The translations under genes were made by a program, and so were the position numbers. Of a stretch of 64,000 bases of DNA, positions 1-10,121 are shown piece by piece. The notes under the pieces are model-generated. The model ran no database searches. It worked only from the letters and a program-made list of their open reading frames with translations, and had not been told where the DNA came from. Source of the DNA: Liolophura sinensis (lineage: Eukaryota > Mollusca > Polyplacophora > Chitonida > Chitonidae); the NCBI RefSeq assembly GCF_032854445.1, contig NC_088307.1, positions 2,666,001-2,730,000 on the forward strand, in the 5' to 3' direction. Every line of letters starts with the position of its first letter. Position 1 is the first letter of the stretch.

Positions 1-432
1 ATATTTATTAACATATTATACATTTTATGCATCAGCAAATAGATATAAAGTGACACTTTGACTGACACCTCAATTCCCATAAATACTCCACCAGAGTAAT
101 GATAAACCCTCAAAGTTAACACATAAGATACAGCAATAGCAATTATGACTTAACTGTTGCGTATGTAAAGACAGCTGGTATTTTTAGTTTAATACAGGGA
201 TTTGTTGGAGAAGACAAACGTATATTGTTCAGCATAAATTAACGGTGTTAACCAGCCGCCTCAGTCTCCCTGATCACCCTCAACCGATCGACCTGTATCC
301 CTGCCTCTGCTCTCTGTGGATGGCTGGCACGGACTGACCGGGCCTATCTGCTACTCGAAATGACAGCGTCTGAAGAAATAAAAATAAAATGCTAGAATTG
401 ACTAAATAATTGAACCTTCGTAAACTCATTAT
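1..432. other. Unassigned A/T-rich sequence
   Basis: I see no convincing coding exon, RNA gene or repeat in this stretch. Any exon here would have to belong to a gene extending off the left edge. Confidence 0.4.
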
Positions 433-605
433 TGTGTGTGTCCACTGTGTGTGTCAATGATGGGTGTGTCCACTATGGGTGTGTGCACTATGTGTGTGTC
501 CACTATGGGTGTGTCCACTATGGGTGTGTACACTATGGTTGTGTACACTATGGTTGTGTACATTATGTGTGTGTACACTATGTATGTGTACAATATGTCC
601 CTGAA
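433..605. repeat. 15-bp tandem repeat
   Basis: About eleven imperfect copies of a 15-bp unit of the form ACTATGGGTGTGTCC. Because 15 is a multiple of three and the unit lacks stop codons in several frames, short stop-free frames run through it on both strands. They are repeat artefacts. Confidence 0.9.
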
Positions 606-2276
606 GTCCACGAAGCAATTTTCACTTAAGTCAAAACATTAAAAGTTCACTATGACTCGTAGCTTATATGGCCTCAAAAAGTTTGAGCTAGAATAACAGT
701 GTCTTAATTCCACATTTGTTATTAGTGCAAAAAAAAAAAATTAAATTCGACAAGGTTCACAAATAAATGTTATTAAAATTAGATTTTAAATTTGGACTTA
801 ATTCTAAGCCAGCTTTAAGGATGTTATAATCACCGTACGTAGAGCCTAAACTTTTTAAAAAGTAGGCGATATTCCGTATGAATAATTTACGGCTAATAAT
901 TTTCAATATGTTCCACGTGATCATGTACAAACAGTTTATCAATAACACTGACACATCTGATATGCAACAAGTTTTAATCGGGATGTAATCAGTCGAGTCT
1001 ATGTGAAAACTGAATGCTAAGTAGCCTAAATATGCAATTTAACAACGCACTAGATTAATTGTTAATTAAACAGATTAAAGGTATGCAAAACGCCTTCATG
1101 ATGTTCATCTGACCTATGCGTTTCGTTACATCAACATATTTATCCTATTAAGTCCTTATTCCTTCACATTTTTGCAATCGTAATATTGAAATAAAAACAC
1201 AAAGTCTTAGCATACACTTAAACGTGATTACCTTCCAATCACTAGGTCATCTGAACCACGCGTTCAATTAAATTCGATGTGCGGGTTCAAATAGCCCGAG
1301 ATTGATATGACGTTGACTTTGGCAAATCTTTTGTTCGGCCAAAGATGGCCTCAAACCAACGTCAGAGTCACTGAAACATACACACGTATGTTCCTTGTCT
1401 TTTCGTTTGTCGATTTATCGTAAGCACAACGTCGATTTATTTCCTAAACCGATTCTTTGGTGATGCTCAAAGCGAACGGCTGTACTGACAGCCTTGACGT
1501 ATTTGAGAAGGGCCAGTAACTGCATCAGGTTTTTGATTGGGGCGCGCTCTGGTGTTGGTTTGGAACCTTTCTTGTCCGTACGAAAATTTTGCCAAACAAA
1601 ACGTCAGAGCAATCTCGGACTAGAATTCAAAGACAGCTTTGATTAAGGAATGTCTATATGTCTGGCCTTGATGACAATCAGCAGTCGACGACTCTGTTTG
1701 TGCTGAGTTCTCTAAAAACTTGCCTTCCATCGCTATGTTGTGCATATTTGTCAGTAACTTGGCCAAAAAAATTAACCGGCTTTGTAGTTAGCCTCCTACA
1801 ACGACCTCAGCCATATTTAGCGTAAGAGGCACGTTTCATACCCCTTACAGCGCATGCGTCGCTCTCCACATTTCGCTTTACATCACTACCACCAACAGAA
1901 AAACTTGACCTTTGGAGCCTCAGAGAGGCATGTAGGCTTGTTTAGGTTTAGCCTCAATATTTATGACCTCCCGCGGATTTTTTTTACTCAGCATTCATCA
2001 ATAAAATTCTCTAGATAAAAAGAATGCATAGGTATTACTAGAGACAACGTTGACACTAATTTTTTGTGTTTTTTGACATGACTTCCTGCCTCATCACCGT
2101 GACCCTAGTGACCTCGACGCTATCCAAGAGTGACAAATTTGCTATTTTGAACGGTAGAAAGCGACGCATGCGCTGTACGGAGTATGGGCGCATTTAACTA
2201 TGCATCTGATACCTGATCTGGTTACTCTCAGGCACAGTCATCCCTAGACTCAGACACACCCACATCTACACCTACC
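606..2276. other. Intergenic, no recognised gene
   Basis: Mixed A/T-rich sequence without a credible exon. Around 1255-1300 there is a GCGGGTTCAAATAG motif resembling a degenerate tRNA B box, so a worn SINE head is possible. Nothing else is assignable. Confidence 0.4.
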
Positions 2277-2654
2277 TCACACTGCAATTCCTCGAGCATT
2301 GTCAACTGATGGTGGGCAATATCGCTCCGTGCAGACGACAAATCCCCATCCGGGTCGGCACACGCATGTGTTGCAACCGTCGTATATCGTTTCGCCTTGC
2401 ACGCAATCACGATTAGGCGGAATCATCCAGTCTTCATTCTGGGTTGACCTCTTGGCATGTCGGGGATGGACGTCACAGTTTTTATCTAGACACAGCAGTA
2501 TCCGCCGGCTCGTACAGTAACACCTTAAACAAGGGTAGTCAGTTACTTGACCGGGGGTTTTGCACGACACTGCGGCATTAACGGTTGCTACGAATGTAAA
2601 GGTGGAGAAAACGATCTGCAAAACAACCGTCAGCGCGAGTAACTTTCCCATCAT
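2277..2654 (-). CDS. Secreted pacifastin-like two-domain peptide precursor
   Basis: A 125-residue frame starting with two adjacent ATGs (2654 and 2651). Residues 1-27 form a hydrophobic signal peptide (about 5-25) ending near VNA. Two six-cysteine modules follow. Module 2 is C84-x9-C94-N-T-C97-V-C99-x8-C108-T-x3-C113, which matches the pacifastin inhibitor pattern including the CNTC and CT positions. Module 1 is a looser version (C31, C42, C45, C47, C55, C60). Between them lies a dibasic KR (68-69), the kind of site used to release pacifastin domains from precursors. Pacifastins are small serine-protease inhibitors. In the family the reactive bond follows the residue after the fifth-cysteine T, which here would be E110 (CTERYC) and D57 in module 1 (CLDKNC), so classic trypsin or chymotrypsin inhibition is doubtful. 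The frame could be a single coding exon. A TATA box lies 37 bp upstream. Confidence 0.75.
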   Translation of the reverse strand: MMGKLLALTVVLQIVFSTFTFVATVNAAVSCKTPGQVTDYPCLRCYCTSRRILLCLDKNCDVHPRHAKRSTQNEDWMIPPNRDCVQGETIYDGCNTCVCRPGWGFVVCTERYCPPSVDNARGIAV

Positions 2655-2690
2655 GATCAGATAATCTAACAGTTTGTACCACAGGTTTCA

Positions 2691-2696
2691 TTTATA
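2691..2696 (-). promoter_or_regulatory. TATA box of the pacifastin-like gene
   Basis: Read on the minus strand the sequence is CCTATAAATG, about 37 bp before the first ATG at 2654. This implies a very short 5' UTR if transcription starts about 25-30 bp downstream. Confidence 0.5.
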
Positions 2697-2984
2697 GGCC
2701 CTCGGGCCAACAAGCTGTAAACAACAGCTACAGTGAACTATATACGTAACAGGATGCTGTTGTTATCACTCCAATAGGGAGTTCCTTTCACCAATCACAA
2801 CACAGCTAAATATCTCAGCCAATCTTAGGATGAGAGTGTCTCCAAGAGAGAACAATAAACACAAAATTCGTCATACAGGATGTTTGTCATGCAAAAGTGT
2901 ATACTCACATGTAAACATGTAATAAAACTTATTTACACGTGACTCATAAAGATTAGGCATATCTCCTCGAGACAGTTTACCTTA

Positions 2985-3905
2985 ATACACCAGTCGTGAA
3001 ACGAGGCAATGTCTAATCTTACACCAGCTGTGGAACGAAACAATGTCCCATTACACACCAGTCATAGAACCAGACAATTTGCAATCATACACCAGCCATG
3101 GAATGAGGCAATGTCCCATCTTACACCAGTCGTGGAATGAGACAATGTCCCATTACACACCAGTCGTGGAACCAGACAATGTCCATCATACACCAGTCGT
3201 GAAACGAGACAATGTCCCATTACACACCAGTCATAGAACCAGACAATTTGCAATCATACACCAGCCGTGGAACAAGGCAATGTTCCATCACACACCAGTC
3301 GTGGAATGAAGCAATGTCCCATCACACATCAGTCATAGAACCAGACAATTTGCCATCACACACCAGCCGTGGAACGAGGCAATGTCCCATCACACACCAG
3401 TCATGGAACGAGGCAGTGTGGCATCACACACCATTCGTGGAACGAGGCAATGCCCCATCACACACCAGTCGTGGAACCAGACAATTTGCAATCATACACC
3501 AGTCGTGGAACGACGCAATGTCCAATTTTACACCAGTCGTGGAATGAGGCAATGTCCCATCACACACCAGGCCTGGAACGAGGCAATGTCCCATCACACA
3601 TCAGTCATGGAACGAAACAATGTCCCATCACACACCAGTCCTGGAACGAGGCAATGCCCCATCACACACCAGTCGTGGAACCAGACAATTTACCATCACA
3701 CACCAGTCATGGTACCAGACAATATCCCATCATACAAAACTCGTGGCACCAGACAATTTCCCATCATGCACCAGTCATGGAAACATGGAATTTGCCATCG
3801 CACACATGTCGTGGCGCCAGACAATTTCCCATCATGCACCAGTCATGGAAACATGGGTTTTACCATCGTACACATGTCGTGGAAGCAGATAATTTCCCAC
3901 AATGA
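2985..3905. repeat. 34-bp tandem repeat
   Basis: About 27 copies of a 34-bp unit containing CACACCAGTCGTGGAACG and GGCAATGTCCCAT. Copies diverge mildly toward the right end (after about 3720). Because 34 is not a multiple of three, stop-free frames cycle through all phases. These are not genes. Confidence 0.93.
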
Positions 3906-3934
3906 TTACACCAATTATGTCCCGTGTTTGAGCG

Positions 3935-4700
3935 CAGTATTAGGTAGGTGTCATGTCTGGTATCTGCATAATGCAACTGGATAGGTGTTATGTCTGGTGT
4001 CTTTATAATGTTACTGGATAGATGCCATGTCTAGTGTCTGCATAATGCGACTGGATAGGTGTCGTATCTGGTGTCTACATAATGCAACTGGATAGGCGTC
4101 ATGTCTGGTGTCTTTATAATGTTACTGGATAGATGCCATGTCTGGTGTCTGCATAATGCGACTGGATAGGTGTCGTATCTGGAGTCTACGTAATGCAACT
4201 GGATAGGTGTCATGTCTGATGTCTGCATAATGCAACGGGATACTGTGACTGAATATGTGTGATGTCTGGTGTCTGTACACTGTGGACTCGATAGGTGTCA
4301 TGTCTGGCGTAGCCATAATGCAACTGGATAGGCGTCATGTCTGATGTCTGCATAATGCAAGTGGATAGATGTCAAGTCTGTTGCCTGTATACTGTGAATA
4401 GGTGCATGCCGTGTCTGCTACCAATATTCTGTGAATGGATGGGTGTCATTTCTGGTGTTAATATACTGTGATTGGGTGGGTGTCATTTCTGGTGTTAATA
4501 TTCTGTGATTGGATATATATATAGGTGTCATGCCTGGTGTCTGCATATTATGACTGGACAGGCGGCATGTCTGATCTCTGTATAGCGACTGGGTTGGTGC
4601 CTTGTCTGATGTGTTTATACTGTGGTTGTGTGAGTGTCATGTTTTCTGACAATATAGTGTAACTGGGTAGGTGTCATATCTGATGTCTGTGCGCTGTGAC
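3935..4700. repeat. 37-bp tandem repeat
   Basis: About 20 copies of a 37-bp unit containing AATGCAACTGGATAGG and GTCATGTCTGGTGTCT. The spacing of the ACTGGATA core is 37 bp (3976, 4013, 4050). Copies beyond about 4400 are increasingly degenerate. It begins only about 30 bp after the 34-bp array ends, with an unrelated unit. Confidence 0.9.
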
Positions 4701-5216
4701 CGGTATTTTATATATATTTACTCAGCCTAAATTTTTTATTTCAAAAAAATTAAAATAAGTTGATTTCATACATTGTACGTAAATGTACGGCAGAGCGCAT
4801 TAACTTTTGCTGTCTATTAAAGAACAATAAAGATAATTAGCATCACAGGCCTAATTATTAACAAACTTTATTCCATCTTACTATAGATGGGACATTGGTT
4901 AAATTGGTATTGTCTGAGAGGTGGGAATTTGGGCAATATGAGAAAAATAAACATGTACATGTTTATTTCGTGTAAATAAGACATAAATTAAACAAAAAAA
5001 AATATCACAGTGATACGACTTTATATTTGCAAAAGCAGATGAACAATAAATTATTTCTCAGCATGTTTCTACCGAGGGCTGATGTAGAAAGTGTCCGGGT
5101 TGCGTTCTTACTGTCGGCCAATAACTCCAAGTTACCTATAGTAACTCCAAGAAACCATATAAACTGATGACTAAGTCTTACCCCCTGACGTACTGTATCA
5201 GTAGCGAATAATTATT
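4701..5216. other. Unassigned A/T-rich sequence
   Basis: No exon or repeat recognised in this stretch. It separates the 37-bp array from the broken cysteine-rich locus. Confidence 0.4.
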
Positions 5217-5515
5217 TTATCTATTTGACGACCCGAGTGGGAAATATGCATGGGGAGGGTGGGATTGGAGGAGGGTGGCATAATATATCTCAAGGGCAGA
5301 CAGAGATCCACACAAACGGGGAGACGGGGGTGGGGGGTTTTGGTGGCGTCGTGCATGTACATCTGTTACAGTGCGTTTTCCCATCACAGTTATTTCTGGT
5401 AACGAGTTTCCATGGCAACCAGAGCATAGAAGGCAACATCGAAGAGGTATCACATTGCAGTTTGTATAGCCTCCATCGCAGGAGCAAACCCCGCCGGCGT
5501 TACTCTCCATGCTAA
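5217..5515 (-). pseudogene. Possible broken pacifastin-like exon
   Basis: On the minus strand a good acceptor (TTTACTTTCTCTTAG) ends at about 5512, followed by a cysteine-rich stretch, GVCSCDGGYTNCN and then PLRC, whose CxC...C spacing recalls the second half of a pacifastin module. Further along, in a frame shifted by one, comes NNCDGKTHCNRCTC, which recalls the first half of another module. The two halves cannot be read together without a frameshift. Either this is a decayed relative of the intact gene at 2277-2654, or two exons lie close together. I cannot find a start or a clean donor. Confidence 0.3.
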
Positions 5516-5534
5516 GAGAAAGTAAATACTTCAC

Positions 5535-6489
5535 ATAAAGTAGCTCCAGATGTTAAAAACGTACAAATCGTCATACACCAGATGACACTATAATATTGCA
5601 TTTGCTAAGAAACGTTACTGCTTTGCAGAAACTTACATTGTCTTCCCGCAAAGTGCCTTCATATATAGTCACCCTAATACGAAACGCTGAAGTTGATATA
5701 GGGCGTAGTGTTACACAAAATGTTCCAATGCCGTATGCACTATTTTCAAGCAGAGTGTGCAATCCAGGAAGTAGGTTTACTAGAAGAAACACGTGCGTAT
5801 CCAAAATAGACCAAACCCTGAATGAGATTGCTCAGATGTGTACACTGAACGACGTATTATTTGGATTACTGGTGTATTTTAACTGAAGTTTATCCCGATG
5901 AAATGTCATCATGGTCAGGTGAGTGACTTAAGCTCAAATTTATTTCGTAGAACTGGTTAAATAATCATGATAATTTGGAATATTGTTAGCAATAGGTAAC
6001 AATGTGTAGTGAACACCAGCCTGGGGAAACGACTGCACTGATTAATAACGGAACGTCACTTTACATTGGGAAATTGTTTCTTGGCGGAATTATGCTTTTA
6101 TGTACTCCTGAGGATAACAGTAATCATAAAATTATACAACACAAAACCATTAGCTTGGACCAAAGTGGATTTTTGGTTGCGTTATTTTCAAGGATTCGAT
6201 CTGTTTGTACATTGCCTGGAGTTTCTCCATCATGTTATGTACATTGGCCTATACTCGAAATTTCTTTTCCGTCCGTCAACCGCCATTTTGTTTGTTTTTA
6301 TGCACTCTAAGGTATACTCCAATGACGCACTTACTTAAATTACACTCCGCCATAGATATAGCTATTTTGGTTCATCCTTTATTTATATATACACACCCAT
6401 GCAGGGGTAAACCAAGGGGCTGCTGTTAATACAAAAAAGCATATACGGTAAACACAAAACAGCATGCACCTGGTTTGAGCTGAAGCTCT
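5535..6489. other. Unassigned sequence
   Basis: Small frames occur on both strands but none has recognisable domains, splice context or composition beyond background. Confidence 0.4.
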
Positions 6490-6985
6490 GTATGTTACGA
6501 CAGTGGCTTTTAGTCAGGAAGTTTGTCCGGTACGTTCCTGACATTGTGCAGTGGTTTTTGCGTTCGCCAGCTCTGTCCGGTACGTTCCTGACATTGTGCA
6601 GTGGTTTTTGCGTTCGCCAGCTCTGTCCGGTACGTTCCTGACATTGCGCAGTGTTTTTTACGCTCGCCACCTCTGTCCGGTGCGTTCCTGACATTGCGCA
6701 GTGGCTTTTGCGCTCGCCACCTCTGCCCGGTACGTCCCTGACATTGTACGGTGGTTTTTGCGCTCGCCATCTCTGTCCGGTACGTCGCTGACATTGTGCA
6801 GTGGTTTTTGCGCTCGCCACCTCTGCCCGGTACGTCCCTGACATTGTACGGTGGTTTTTGCGCTCGCCATCTCTGTCCGGTACGTCCCTGACATTGTACA
6901 GTGGTTTTTGCGCTCGCCAGCTCTGTCCGGTACGTTCCTGACATTGTGTGGTGTTTTTTGCGCTCGTTAGCTCTGTCCGGTTTAC
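6490..6985. repeat. 50-bp tandem repeat
   Basis: About ten copies of a 50-bp unit containing CTCTGTCCGGTACGTTCC and GTGGTTTTTGCG. The ACATTGTGCA core recurs at 6541, 6591 and 6641. The minus strand is stop-free across the array in more than one frame, which gives misleading ORFs. Confidence 0.93.
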
Positions 6986-7063
6986 ACCATCCATTAACCT
7001 TACCGACGTTTATATACATGAAATAGTCCAGGATATAAAGGTGCGATGTTAATTCCAATCATA

Positions 7064-7110
7064 TAAATAAATAAATAAATATATAAATAAATAAATAAAT
7101 AAATAAATAA
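7064..7110. repeat. AAAT microsatellite
   Basis: Run of AAAT/ATAA units. Confidence 0.95.
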
Positions 7111-7194
7111 ACCCCAGTCAAATATGTATATATAGAATGTCAAATGTAAACAGACGATAATGGCATGAGCTCTGTGTATATAGATGTGAACAGA

Positions 7195-7285
7195 TCCCCT
7201 TAGAATAAATAGTTCTATGCGGTGGGGTTGCCACGATATGGCTGAAATATTGCCGATCTGGCGTTAAGCCATAATCATTCATTCT
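7195..7285 (+). mobile_element. SINE-like 3' end fragment
   Basis: The motifs GGCTGAAATATTGCCGA and TGGCGTTAAGCC followed by CATTCATTC look like the 3' domain and tail of a lophotrochozoan SINE. The fragment ends exactly where the 25-bp array begins, so the tail may have seeded or flanked the array. Confidence 0.5.
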
Positions 7286-8805
7286 ATGCGGTGGGGACAT
7301 AAGCAGCTGTATGCGGTGGGGACATAAACAGTTGTCCGTGGTGGGAACATAAACAGTTGTATCAGGTGAAGATATAAACAGTTGTATGCGGTGGGAACAT
7401 AAACAGTTGTATGAGGTGGGGACATAAACAGTTGTGTGCGGTGGGCATATAAACAGGTGTATGCGGTGGGGACATAAACAGGTGTATGAGGTGGGGACAT
7501 AAACAGTTGTATGAGGTGGGAACATCAACAGTTGTATGCAGTGGGAACATAAACAGGTGTATACGATGGGAACATCAACAGTTGTATGCGGTGGGAACAT
7601 CAACAGGTGTATGCGGTGGGAACAGAAACAGGTGTATGCGGTGGGAACATAAACAGTTGTATGGGGTGGGGACATTAACAGGTGTATGCGGTGGGAACAG
7701 AAACAGGTGTTTGCGATGGGAATATAAACAGGTGTATGCTGTGGGCACATAAACAGTTGTATGAGGTGGGAACATCAACAGTTGTATGCGGTGTGAACAT
7801 AAACAGTTGTATGCGGTGGGGTGATAAACAGGTGTATGCAGTGGGGACATTTACAGTTGTATGCGGTGTGAACATAAACAGTTGTATGCGGTGGGGAGAT
7901 AAACAGGTGTATGCAGTGGGGACATTTACAGTTGTATGCGGTGTGAACATAAACAGTTGTGTGCGGTGGGAATATAAACAGGTGTATGCGGTGGGGACGT
8001 TTACAGTTGTATGCGGTGTGTATGCTGTGGGAACATAAAAGGTTGTGTGAGGTGGGGACATAAACAGGTGTATGCGGTGGGGAAATAAACAGTTGTATGT
8101 GGTGGGAACATCGACAGTTGTATGCGGTGGGAACATAAACAGGTGTATGCTGCGTGAACATAAACAGGTGTATGCGGTGGGGATATAAACAGGTGTTTGC
8201 AGTGGGAACATAAACAGGTGTATGCTGTGGGAACTTAAACAGGTGTATGCGGTGGGGACATTTACAGTTGCATGCGGTGTGAACATAAACATTTGTATGC
8301 GGTGGGGATATGAACAGGTGTATGCAGTGTGAACATAAACAGGTGTATGCGGTGGGGACATTTACAGTTGTATGCGGTGTGACCATAAACAGTTGTATGA
8401 GGTGGGGATATAAACACGTGTATGCAGTGGGAGCATAAACAGGCTATGCTGTCGGAACATAAAAAGTTGTATGCGGTGGGGACACCAACAGGTGTATACG
8501 GTGGGGACATAAACATTTGTATGCGGTGTGAACATCAACAGTTGTATGCGGTTCGGACATACACAGATGTATGCGGTGGGGACATCAATAGTTGTATGCG
8601 GTGGGAACATCAACAGTTGTATGCGATCGGGATATAAACAGGTGTATGTGGTGGGGACATAAACAGGTTTATGCTGTGGGGACATAAACAGGTGTATGCG
8701 GTGGGAACATGAACAGTTGTATGCGGTGGGAACATCAACAGTTGTACGTGATGGGGATATAAACAGTTGTTTGCGGTAGGGACAGAAACAGTTGTATGCG
8801 GTCAC
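7285..8805. repeat. 25-bp tandem repeat, about 60 copies
   Basis: Unit GTATGCGGTGGGAACATAAA plus CAGTT or CAGGT, 25 bp, with variants at the GGAACAT/GGGACAT, AACAG/TTACAG and GTT/GGT positions. Long stop-free frames cross it on the minus strand because the unit carries few stops in any phase. There is no sign of a gene. Confidence 0.95.
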
Positions 8806-8917
8806 GAACGTCACGAATCTATTTAGCTTAAATTTAGGGGAAAAAACCTATGGTAACTTTGTCTTTGTGAGTTACAAATGAAGAAATTTGCGTAGATTTA
8901 ATCCAATACAAAACAAA

Positions 8918-9050
8918 GGAAATTAACGCAACACAACGCAACTCAACACATCGCACAGCAAAGAAACGCAACGCAAATCAACGCAGATGAAAACAAAGCC
9001 ACGCAAAGCAAGCCAATGCAGTGCAGCGCAACACAACGCAACACAATGCT
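8918..9050. repeat. ACGCA-rich low-complexity tract
   Basis: Degenerate five-base periodicity (AACGCA, AACACA, CAGCGCA). It ends just before the acceptor of the SnoaL-like exon at 9079. Confidence 0.8.
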
Positions 9051-9078
9051 GACCTGATATGTTTGACTTACTTTGTAG

Positions 9079-9219
9079 ATATTGAAAACCTGATCATTTT
9101 GCGGCTGAAGCAATGGGAGAAGTTATGGAACGAGAAGAACTTTGCAGAGCTAGAGACGATGTACACGCACGACTGCGAACTGGTGCCGGCCGGCAAGAGG
9201 TCTCGTAAAGGCAGGGAAG
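9079..9219 (+). CDS. SnoaL/DUF4440-like protein, internal exon A
   Basis: The exon is bounded by an acceptor TTTGTAG (9072-9078) and a donor G|GTATAC (9219/9220). It encodes a charged amphipathic helix (LKQWEKLWNEKNFAELE) followed by MYTHDCELVPAG and KGREG. This is the typical opening of the NTF2-like fold in DUF4440/SnoaL-like proteins: a helix, then 'Y..D..L.P.G', then G-R-E-G. The exon begins in phase 2 (two bases complete a codon) and ends one base into a Gly codon, which exon B at 9845 completes as GGA. An upstream exon with the start codon must exist but I could not find it; the 25-bp array lies in that direction. The molecular function of animal members is not established. Confidence 0.65.
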
Positions 9220-9341
9220 GTATACCAGATACATATCCATTTGACTATATACGGGATTTGTATTCTGTATTCTAAAGATATACTTGGTTTAAGGTAAATG
9301 TATGAAGAATGTGCTTTGCTTACCCTGACATGTGAACAATG

Positions 9342-9600
9342 CATACTGTTCATTACGGTATCATGTGAACAATGTGCAATGGGCTTTGGCTACAGTAAAT
9401 ATACCGTGCACAATGTTTTGGTTACAGTAACTATAGATAAATACTGTTCATTACGGTATCATGTGAACAATGTGCAGTGGTTAAGGTCACCACATCAGCA
9501 ATGGGCTTTGGCTACAGTAAATATACCGTGCACAATGTTTTGGTTACAGTAACTATAGATAAATACTGTTCATTACGGTACCATGTGAACAATATGTTTG
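9342..9600. repeat. 122-bp direct duplication in the intron
   Basis: A segment with GGGCTTTGGCTACAGTAA and ATACTGTTCATTACGGTA occurs twice at an offset of 122 bp, with a partial third start. It lies between exons A and B of the SnoaL-like gene. Confidence 0.8.
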
Positions 9601-9734
9601 GTTTGGTCAACCTTATGAAAAATGCGCAATCATTATGATAACCTTGCGAACAATATGCTTTGGTTACGGTATCTATTCGAAATATGTGCTTTGATTATAC
9701 ACTACAGTAACCATAATGTTTATTTATTTAATTT

Positions 9735-9815
9735 ATTTAGTTGATTGCAATTATACGCAGTAATGAAGAATATTTCACTTATACGACGGCGGCCAGCATT
9801 ATAGTGGGGGGAACC
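9735..9815 (+). mobile_element. SINE/MITE fragment (AATATTTCAC family)
   Basis: Contains GAATATTTCACTTATACG and GGCCAGCATTATAGTGGG. The same family is seen more fully at 14035-14265 and, in other states of decay, at about 24364, 53996, 54585 (minus) and 55216. Confidence 0.7.
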
Positions 9816-9844
9816 GCAATCATGATGTACTTTCCTGTACTTAG

Positions 9845-10001
9845 GATTGGCGGATTTTTTCCGCGCGCTGGTGTCAAGACTGAACTGGGATCGGGTCGTC
9901 ATGGAGACTGAAGCGGTGTCGCAGGCGTCAGAAGACACTGTTGTCAGTAAGGGAGGTTTCCGGATCTTTAAACCGGATGGTTCTCCTGCTGCCGTTGTCG
10001 A
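9845..10001 (+). CDS. SnoaL/DUF4440-like protein, internal exon B
   Basis: Acceptor CCTGTACTTAG (to 9844), donor GA|GTAAGT (10001/10002). Joined to exon A the reading is KGREG-LADFFRALVSRL, then VVMETEAVSQASEDTVV, then SKGGFRIFKPDGSPAAVV. The second half has the expected beta strands of this fold ('V.E....S.D.V...G.F..F..DG..A'). The exon ends two bases into a codon. In the family the next segment is usually GKY..VWK; no such exon was found nearby. Confidence 0.7.
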
Positions 10002-10086
10002 GTAAGTCAGCCTCTGTCTAACCCGAAGCTAAGCAACCGTAACACCCAGCTGGGCCCTAAGGACTTCCACAAGAACCATTTCAACG

Positions 10087-10121
<35 letters not shown>

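Noticed and set aside
2985-3984. Plus-strand ORFs of up to 200 codons
   Set aside because: 34-bp repeat translated in three phases.
6383-7058. Minus-strand ORFs of about 180-200 codons
   Set aside because: Composed of the 50-bp repeat; charged repetitive peptide only.
7118-8814. Long minus-strand ORFs
   Set aside because: 25-bp repeat artefacts.
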